DNA of 64,000 bases, taken from NCBI RefSeq assembly GCF_963583255.1, contig NC_084813.1, positions 14,184,001 through 14,248,000 of the forward strand, read 5' to 3'. Shown here piece by piece: positions 55,603 through 64,000 of this stretch; the stretch's first letter is position 1, and each line of letters opens with the position of its first letter. Made by a program: the position numbers and the translations under genes. This DNA comes from Pyrus communis (Eukaryota > Streptophyta > Magnoliopsida > Rosales > Rosaceae). The notes below the pieces were generated by a model. The model worked only from the letters and a program-made list of their open reading frames with translations, made no database searches and was not told the origin of the DNA.

Positions 55603-58447
55603 TGTAACGATCCGTTCCCAAATTTACGGTTTTTATAATTTTAATAAGTGAATTTACGAAAATGCCCTTACGTGGCTAAACGTAATTTTATCCTTACATA
55701 ATTTATCAAGTTTCTTGTAATATTTGGATAGAGCTCAATCTCACGAGCGCGTAGGCAAAAACCGTTCGTGAAACGGAGTTATAATGAAAGAGTTATTAAC
55801 GTTTAAAGTTAGGGACAACATGATAAATTGGTTGTTAATCTGGAAGGCTCTAGATTTGTTGGAGCTTTGATCAGGAGCCACGTGTGTGGCTGAGATGAAA
55901 AGAAAATGAGAATGCAGGAGAGAATAAGGTGATGGAAACGGCCAATGGGAGAGGAGAGCAAGGATGGGAAAGGAGGAAGGAGAAAATGAGGGAATCGGGT
56001 CATTTTGAAGACCCGTGACCCGACTTGCGACTTTCATGGGTTCCAACGGCTTTTCACCCATTTTTCTGGCGAATTACATCGACTAACCACCTAGAACCAC
56101 CTCCACGACCTTCCTTCTATCCATTCCACCCCAAATTTGGTGAGATTTGGCCTTGAAAATGGGAGAACCCGCACGATGGGGTGCGGCGGTTTTGGGTTTG
56201 AATCACCTAAATCCGAAGCTAACCACATCCATCTCCACCACCTTTAGACTTCCCTTGAGGTCTGGAACAAAGGCCAAACAAGTTTGGGGGTGTCGGAGTT
56301 CGGTTTAGGTCGAATTGAACACACCCAAATTCAAGGGCTTTCGGCGGTTCGTGGCCAATTTGAGGTGTTTTCCGGCCAAATTAGACTTGGCCACAGATAT
56401 GAAACTTGCTCTACTCACTGAGATCTTCATTTCTATGAAGTTTGAGAATTTTTGGAAATAGTTGGATTTTCCGACGAGTCAGGGCGACCAACTGCCACTT
56501 GCGGCGACACGTGGGCCGAGGTGTCCCCTGAACTTCCTAGGCTAAATTTGAATACCTTGGTTCTGTTTGTGAAGTCTGATTGACGAAATTCCGTCGTTTG
56601 AACCTAGTTTCATTAAGGTCCGCCACTTGATTATTATAGCAACCGCCAATCCGACCGTTAGATTGTCACCAAACTTTAGTACATTATAGTACGTAATATT
56701 TAAGGACTGTAGGAACTTACAGATCGGGAATTTGACGTATGGATTTTCCCTAATTGGATTATTACCTTGGTTCCATTTGTGAAGTCTGATTGACGAAGTT
56801 CCGTCGTTTGAACCTAGTTTCATTAAGGTCCGCCACTTGATTATTATAGCAACCGACGATCCGACCGTTGGATTGTCACCAAACTTTAATACATTATAGT
56901 ACGTAATATTTAAGGACTGTAGGAACTTACGGATCAGGAATTTGACGTACAGATTTTCCTGAATTGGATTTGTAAGTTCATAAAATAAAATGTTAATAGC
57001 CACTTGATTTTGACAAATGGCGGAGACGACCGTTGGATCATTCCGAAACTTTAGTATGTTATTCTAAAAGCATAATTTGGATACTTGGAAGTTACGGATC
57101 CAAAATCCAACTTGCAGATTTTTCAGATCGAGTTACGTAGGGTTGTGGATCCTACCATCTATCTTTGACCAACGATTGACTTTTGGTCGATGGGTCTCAA
57201 ATCATTCCAGAACATCCTTGGGGATGTGTTTTATGTAAGTTACGTGTTCTATTAATAAGGATTTTGAGTTGTGGTTTGATAATTGTTCTAGGCGCCGATC
57301 GTTCGTGACGCCTCGATGTGTCTGCTAAGGAGTTGTAGCGCGGATTCCAGGTGAGTGGGCTTTTGGTTTTCTATATATACGTATATATGCTTTACATTTT
57401 CCTAGAAACTGTTTTAAACGAGCGTATTCTTTTAAATGCCATGTCATGCTTGCATTTCATTTTATTATATGCATTGGTATGTATATGCATGCTATTGTAT
57501 GACGATGTGGAGGCCAGGTAAGTTTTAGGTGAGTACTTTATGATGTTAGTGGTTGCTTTGGTTATGGTTATACGTAGAGGCATGTAGGGCTCATTATCCT
57601 GCACCCCAGTGTTAGTGCTCCCGCCCGTGGCTAGGGCATAGTCTTTCACGTGATGTTCACCTCTCACACCGCACGCTCACCTTGGATCCAAGTTTGGTGC
57701 ACATCCATGTTGTACAGACCACATTAGGTGGTTTCGACTCGTAGGTGACCCGCGATTATTCGCATAACCTTTACGTGATCGTAGCACTTGAGCGTACTTA
57801 TTTGCACCCAGCCTTGTCGTACAGACCACAATAGGTGGTTCCGACTCGTGTGCAGGCATATCTGATAAGCTATAGGTTTAGCCGTATAGGTCACGTTAGG
57901 TGACCTTGGCTAACATATCATTTTACATTGATTTATTTCACCTGGCTTACTTGTTTCATTACTGAGATACTTGACATGGCATATACTTGATTTTCACTAC
58001 CCTCGAGCATGATGTTTATGTACATATGTATTATTATTATTTTCTGGGAAATTATACGGGTTTTATTGGAGGGCTTATTATTTTTGGAAAGAGAAATGGT
58101 TTCAAAAAACTTTGTTTTTGCCCACTCATGTTTTCTGTTTTTCGCCCTTCCAAGTATTAACTGCTGAAAGTTTGTATCGACGAGGATTCTTAGAAAATCT
58201 CAGTTTAGGTGGCTACCTCTGAGGGTATGATCCTTACTCACACTACTGTACTTTACTTATACTCTGACATCGCGTGTGAAATGAGTTCATTCACGCTCAC
58301 ATCACACTCTTGTCTTCAGGCACTTTTAGGTTTAAATTTATTCACATTTTCCACATCACTATACTTTATGGTTTCGTCACTTTTCAGATGTCGGCTAATA
58401 TAGCTCGATTCGGAGTCCTAGTGGAGATTCCGGGTTGGGGTGTGCCA
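55603..58447 (+). repeat. Long LTR, probably the 3' LTR of the gypsy element
   Basis: Starts TGTAACGATCCG just after a purine-rich AAGGTGAGTAGA tract and ends GGTTGGGGTGTGCCA, about 2.85 kb with TG…CA ends. Orientation agrees with the pol remnant on +. No matching LTR or target duplication is found in the window, so the element has lost its left part, or this is a solo LTR with altered flanks. Confidence 0.6.
56551..56970 (+). repeat. Tandem duplication inside the LTR, 2 x 210 bp
   Basis: ACCTTGGTTCTGTTTGTGAA at 56554 recurs as ACCTTGGTTCCATTTGTGAA at 56764, and the whole 210-bp unit follows with few differences. A shorter repeat family (CAGACCACATTAGGTGGTTT) recurs near 57715 and 57825. Confidence 0.88.
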
Positions 58448-60232
58448 TGTACCCATAAAATTTTTATAAAAAATTTTCAATTTTTTTAATCTTATATGTA
58501 TCCATTCTTAAATATACCAATTTTTTAAAAATGTACCCTTTTTTAATATAAAATGTACCCATTTTTTATATAAAATTTCATTCAATCTTTTCTCTAATCC
58601 ATTTTTTAAACTTATATGGGTACATTCTATTTCGTTGATTCGAGAATGTATACATGTCAAGTTTAATATAAGGAATTTAATAATGTTATTAAGCCTAATA
58701 TGTTTTTTTTTTTGTGCTTTTGAAAAATGTACCCATGTTTTGGTACAATAATTTTTTAGTTAGTTTTGATGAACGTATCCATGTGTGTGTGTGTGTGTGT
58801 GTGTGTACACACAATCTATTGGAGAGTATAATTCATCTTTAATATTTTTAATCCCATAATTATGGGTTTTATTTAAAATCTAATTAATATAAATAACTAC
58901 AAATTTCATTTTTAATTTAAAAATATAATAACCCACATAGAAATACATTATTAAATTAATGTCTGGGACTTCGGTCAAAAACTAAAAACCACAAAGGTTT
59001 CAGTTAAAGAACATTGGTAGTTAGGAACCGCATCCAAAATGTCCCTATTTCTGATGCACTTAAGGAGTTACTCCTCGTGTATATGAAGATGACATCATTT
59101 TATTCTACAAATTTTATAGTCAAAGTCATTTCATTCGCTATTTTTATTATTGGAAAATTATCTATAAAAAATCTATTTACTTTGAAGACTATTTAGCAAA
59201 TTATATGTGTGAACAAGTTGACGATTAAGATAACAAATAATACACTTATGATGAAACATCAATTGGGTTCATTCATATACAGATGACTGTATAGTCTCCA
59301 AGTCAAATGATTTTTTTCTAAAGATGATCTTCTTATAATGATAAAGAAAACGGAATGGTTCGAATTATGATGTTTGTACGGTGAAACGATGTCACGTCAT
59401 TATATTAGGAGAAATGATTCCTTACATGCGAGAAGCCAAACTTGACCCATGTACAATAAGACAGCTCTGTTGTAATAATGTTGGTACTAAACCAATTTTA
59501 TTACTATAAGAAGGTTATTACTTAATAGATGTATAGTTACAACAATTATTTTTTGACTTGGTTTTCCTTGATGAAAGTTCTATGGATACAAAATACATTA
59601 ATAGTGAAGTATGTCAATTTTCAAGATGTTGACATTAGGAAGAAAGAAACACCTCATCTCAAATAGCTATTACATGCACGCGTGTTTAAAAAGATATGCG
59701 GAAGAGTCGCGTTGAAGTTCTTACCGACAAATATTACTTGTTGGAGACAAGTTTTTGAGACGGGACTTTGAAAAATTGTAACTTATTACAATCCGAAAAG
59801 CTTCACGATCCAATTAGCCTGTTTGTCAAAGTTTTGATTTTTAATCTGAGCCGTGTTATACCAATTGAGAAATTCTTCGACATTGCCTGTTCGTCAAGCT
59901 TTGAAATACAGAACATACAACCAATCTGTCGAATAAAAAAGTAACAGAATGCTCGAAACAGATGATAAACTATGTATTTTGATCAATTACGTCGAGGATA
60001 ATACGTCATAAACTACATATTACTGTTAATACGCTAATTAACATTAATTATTCGAGATCCAAGTCAAAAAGAAAAACAAAGACAATTTGGTATGACTACG
60101 AATCAGGCACCCTCAATGTACATAAACAAAACCTCTTTGTATATTTTCTGTATATTTTGCTTCTAAGTAATCAGCAACTCAAGATAAGGGGGTGCAGTAA
60201 ACTGGCACAACCGGAATCGTTATAAACAACTC
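58448..60232. other. AT-rich intergenic DNA with degenerate GTACCC words
   Basis: 58448-58760 has many copies of a word near ATGTACCCATTTT spaced by AT-rich DNA. A (TG)n tract lies at 58782-58806. The remainder has no supported gene; the frame at 59014-59196 is AT-driven. Confidence 0.5.
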
Positions 60233-63200
60233 TCAGAGAAAGACCGGAGCCATCACCAGCGTTATAGTTGCAAGCATTTTGATGAGAACGTGCAGCGAAG
60301 GTCCGGCTGTGTCTTTAAATGGGTCACCCACACTGCAATGCCGAAGAAATTCAGAATCGGGCAGCAATAAAAGTGCAAGGAAAGGCACATGAAAGAAAGA
60401 ACTAACTACAAGAATTATTAAGGAGATAGAAGCCAAATGATTTTTATGAAAATACTTTCTACTCCCACAACTAGGCATGTTCAATGTCAAGAGAGAAAAA
60501 AAGAAGATATCAAGAGAACTTACGTATCTCCTGTAACTGCAGCCTTATGGCAATCACTTCCCTTGCCACCGAGAACCCCTGTCTCAATGTACTTCTTTGC
60601 ATTATCCCAGGCACCTCCGGCTGTGTTGAGGAAAAGTGCCATAAGAATACCGGAAACAGTTGCAAACATCAGCATGGAAGCCACAACTTTAGCACCAAGT
60701 AGAGGTTGCCCACTGTAGTATCCAAAGATCCGGAACACAATACCTGCAAGGAGTACGAGCAAGAATTAATCCTCGATCATGATCCGCATGGTAAAGCAGC
60801 ATGTTGATATGTGAACGCTAAACATTTGACAAGAATGCGAAGAGTTGCATTTTTTCATCAAAAATAAATAAATAAATAAATACTAGCTCCTTCCATCAAC
60901 CAATCCCACATCCAATTTACCAGTAAGATAAGGACCAATTGAATCAGAGAATCATATTCCAAAAATTGAGAGTAAAACAACATTTATATAACATGATCAC
61001 ACAGCTTTCACAATAGGAAGCACCAAAAGTCGATGAATAAACGATTATGTAAAGAACCCTGATCCTGGAATTCAATGCGGCAGTATAACAAAACATAAAG
61101 AAACTTAAACCATGTGTAGCATACTCTCGAGTTTGTTCTTTTACTCTTATAATTCAAACATAATTATGCAGGAACACTAGACTTGCATTATGCGATTTGT
61201 TTCAATCAATGCCCCAGAATTAATTTCATCACAATTCATAGCAGCACAACCAAAGGAAAAGAGATGCAATAAATGAAGATATATACATGGTAAAAATACC
61301 TCTATACTGTGCACAAAATAAGATATAACTTTATGCAGCCCTTCATATAGAAATAATGCAACTGCAATTCACACATTAAAAAGCGGCCATGATAAATCGT
61401 GTCCAGTGGATAAGGGAGTACAAGTGAAATAAAATAATTAACCCACCAACAGCTATAGGTGAAATAATAGCCAAGGCACCAGGTTTTATCATCTCCCTTA
61501 AAGATGCAGATGCTACAATAGCAACACAACGAGCATAATCTGGCTTCTCCTTGTACTCCTACAGAAAGCATGTCAGGAAAAGCATAATTAGAAGGCTGGT
61601 TTGATTATTTATCCAACAGTTGTGCGCACACACTGTTGTGTACCATCATGTACTCTAATTTTTTGCCATCATCTTCTTTTCTACATTCTCTCTGTTCACT
61701 TTTGAATTCTTATTTCAATTTACTTACAATTATACCATTATGTTTTGACAATCAGTTCTAATTTGTTGGTAATAAATGAACATGTTGAATAACTAGTGTA
61801 ATTAAGTAGTATTTAAATGGGGAATTGTTATTAGCACTCCAAAAATCTCATTCTACACTCCTCACAAGTGTATTTTTCTTTCTAATTATAGAAAGTTTGG
61901 AGTGCCAAATGAGATTTTTGGAGTGCTAATAACAATTCCCTTTAAATGACGTTTAGAACAATATTTATTGTGGTGAAGCTGTGATCCCCAACAAAAGCTT
62001 TAGCCAAGATCAAGAATATGGGAATTTCTACAAAAGCATTACTCACCATTATCCCAGGCCTCTCAATAAATTGCCGCCTTACTTCCTTAACAACCTCTTG
62101 TGCAGTTCGCCCAACTGCTGAACAGGCCCACGCGCTAAATAGAAATATCAGCATAGAGCCCAACAATCCGCCAACAAAAACTTCTGGAATGGCAATATCA
62201 ACCTGGCAAACAGTTAAAATTTCAAATTAAGAAACAACTGAATGGTATTTGTCAGGGAAAAATATCAACTGTGAGATAGCTGTTCTGCTTACCTGTTTGA
62301 AAGGTTCACGTGCAAATGCAGCAACCTCGTCCATATAAGCACTAAACAGAAGAAAAGATGCAAGTGCAGCAGATCCTATGGCAAATCCTTTAGTGGTAGC
62401 TTTTGTAGTGTTTCCTACTGCGTCTAGAACATCAGTGATCTCCCGAACACTTTCAGGCTGTAAGGATACATCAAATCCAAATTGTATAAAATAAGAGAAC
62501 GTAGAAAAAATAGTCTTCACAACTGAAACAAAAATCTTAATTTCATCATTACAAGATACCTGCTGACTCATCTCTACAATTCCACCAGCATTATCAGCTA
62601 TTGGACCAAACATATCCATAGTGAGAACATATGCAGCAGTACTGAGCATTCCCATTGTTGCTACAGCTGTGCCAAACAGCCCACCAGTTGGAATTCCATG
62701 TTCGTCTATAAGGCCAGAGTTCTGGCCCAGCCAGTAAGCTGAGATAATAGATACACTAATGACAAGAACTGGAAGAGCAGTTGATTCAAGACCCAAACTG
62801 ACTCCAGCAATTATATTAGTCCCATGACCTGTGGAGCTTGCAAGAGCTAATGTGCGTACAGGCTCGTGTTTGTAGTCCGTATAGTATTGGGTGATAAAGA
62901 CGAAGACATATGCTGTGATGATGCCAACTAGCCCACACAAGGCAAAGTTAAACCACGCAGATGGTGCTTGCTCAGTATAAAGCAGCCATCGCGTAGACTG
63001 TACAAAAGAAACAATCGCAATGACAAATAATGTCTTAAAACAAAAACCAAAGGAAAACTTATGCTAGGCTCTGAAACGTAAACTTCAAAAAATAAATAAA
63101 AAATAAAATTTCACGAGACAACCAGAGGAAAAAAGATGAAACATTGTTCGATGGTCAGTGGAGTATTACCGCACCAAATGTCAGAACAGCCAAGAGTATT

Positions 63201-63641
63201 GTAACAGAATATCCTCTCTGTAGAATTTTCATTGGATCCTCGGAAGAAGCCTTTCCACTGGAATCACGTGTACCTCTAATTGAGAATATTCCAACTGATG
63301 AAATCACCAGATCAAAAGAGTGAACAACCAGAGGAAACAAGATGAAACCAGATGCATCTGCACAGGCAGTGAAAGAAAAGGTGAGTGTTTAAGAGAAATA
63401 GATGGCCCTGGTTTGAATAAAACCAGTAACAACACTAATGAAATGGCCAACAAACATATTCGTCGCCAAGGTTGAGTGGCTGTGTGTGTGAATGAATATA
63501 ACACCACAGCTTGTGCTTGCCTTCAATTTTACAACGTTGAGCCATCGTTCCCCCAAGAATCATAGCACTAATAATTTCAGCAGCAATACTTTCAAAAAGA
63601 TCAGCACCACGGGCTGCACAATCTCCCACATTGTCTCCAAC
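60233..63641 (-). CDS. Type II (K+-independent) membrane H+-pyrophosphatase, AVP2/VHP2-like, C-terminal 500 codons (5' end outside window)
   Basis: Minus-strand exons: 63641-63521, 63357-63170, 62997-62560, 62457-62293, 62202-62047, 61558-61447, 60743-60524, 60332-60233, all in phase. Motifs: [17 protein letters not shown] (catalytic loop), [79 protein letters not shown] and [21 protein letters not shown]. The enzyme couples PPi hydrolysis to H+ transport; plant type II members are reported in Golgi-type membranes. Lys in GNTTKA, where type I enzymes have Ala, marks K+ independence. The first intron in view starts with GC instead of GT. The intron between 61558 and 62047 carries a MITE. Known homologues have about 800 residues, so about 300 lie beyond base 64000. 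Confidence 0.95.
61820..61940. mobile_element. hAT-type MITE in a pyrophosphatase intron
   Basis: Near-perfect terminal inverted repeats (GGGAATTGTTATTAGCACTC… and its inverse, over 30 bp) enclose 121 bp. They are flanked by perfect 8-bp duplications TTTAAATG (61812-61819, 61941-61948). High arm identity suggests recent insertion. It does not touch a splice site. Confidence 0.9.
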
Positions 63642-63889
63642 CTTAATGTCAATTATCAAAGTAAAGCCAATAAATTTACACATTTAAAGGTAGCAGGCAT
63701 AATACAAATTTATCGGTGCTGTCCTCAAATATGGATAAAAGGACCAAACCATTTTTCTCCATTCTAGTCTCTCTATAGAATCTGCATGCAAGCTAATGAA
63801 TGTCTACAATTATGATACGCTTATAACTGAGAAATATATATTATACTTTCGCCAATTATCCTTTTCTCTTTTTGTAATTTCAATCTTAG

Positions 63890-63891
<2 letters not shown>

Positions 63892-63940
<49 letters not shown>
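63892..63940. repeat. (AT)n microsatellite
   Basis: About 24 AT units, in an intron of the pyrophosphatase gene or close to its upstream exons. Confidence 0.95.
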
Positions 63941-63943
<3 letters not shown>

Positions 63944-64000
63944 GTACTCAAGGAATTCCTACTAATGAACTTAAGCTTAAAACATTGTAATCAAATATAA

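Noticed and set aside
56542..57003. 153-codon minus-strand frame with an internal repeat
   Set aside because: It arises from the 210-bp (70-codon) tandem LTR repeat. No start context or domain.

Overview
The window is nuclear DNA of a flowering plant. It is AT-rich, with genes split by many short introns, two auxin-response (SAUR) genes and dense nested transposable elements. A Cassandra TRIM element with a 5S rRNA-like segment in its LTRs fits the copies I know from the apple tribe (Malus/Pyrus, Rosaceae). The genus is an inference from memory, not something the sequence proves.

Layout. At 3.8-15.6 kb on + lies a complete 21-exon gene for a very large SEN1/UPF1-type superfamily 1 helicase (about 2319 residues in my model, which closes exactly in frame). 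From 15.6 to 26.4 kb is AT-rich intergenic DNA with miniature transposons (one inserted in another of its own family), a direct segmental duplication, microsatellites and small poly(A) retroposons. A single-exon SAUR gene lies at 26.4-27.0 kb on +. From 27.4 to 32.1 kb are an inverted-repeat element with a nested MITE, another MITE and a poly(A)-tailed retroposon. From 32.1 to 49.5 kb is one very large CACTA (En/Spm) transposon with a perfect 3-bp target duplication. It holds a decayed TNP2-type transposase, three related Transposase_24-like accessory genes or remnants, several clusters of its subterminal repeats, a nested Cassandra element, a nested Ty1/copia element (5-bp target duplication, LTRs 149/151 identical) and a LINE fragment. 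A second SAUR gene lies at 50.1-50.5 kb on -. Then come a broken small gene (52.1-52.5 kb, -), a SINE-like insertion, decayed Ty3/gypsy pol (53.2-55.0 kb) and a 2.8-kb LTR (55.6-58.4 kb). From 60.2 to 63.6 kb on - lie the last eight exons (500 codons) of a type II, K+-independent membrane proton pyrophosphatase of the AVP2/VHP2 class. Its N-terminal part lies beyond the right edge.

How it fits together. The helicase, the SAURs and the pyrophosphatase are host genes with no shared pathway visible here. In Arabidopsis, as I recall, At1g16780 (AVP2-like pyrophosphatase) and At1g16800 (SEN1-like helicase) are near neighbours, so the two ends of this window probably keep an old gene neighbourhood now stretched to about 45 kb by transposons and the SAUR loci. 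No bacterial-type system, CRISPR array or operon is present. The most unusual structure is the CACTA element, with its repeated modules and nested passengers.
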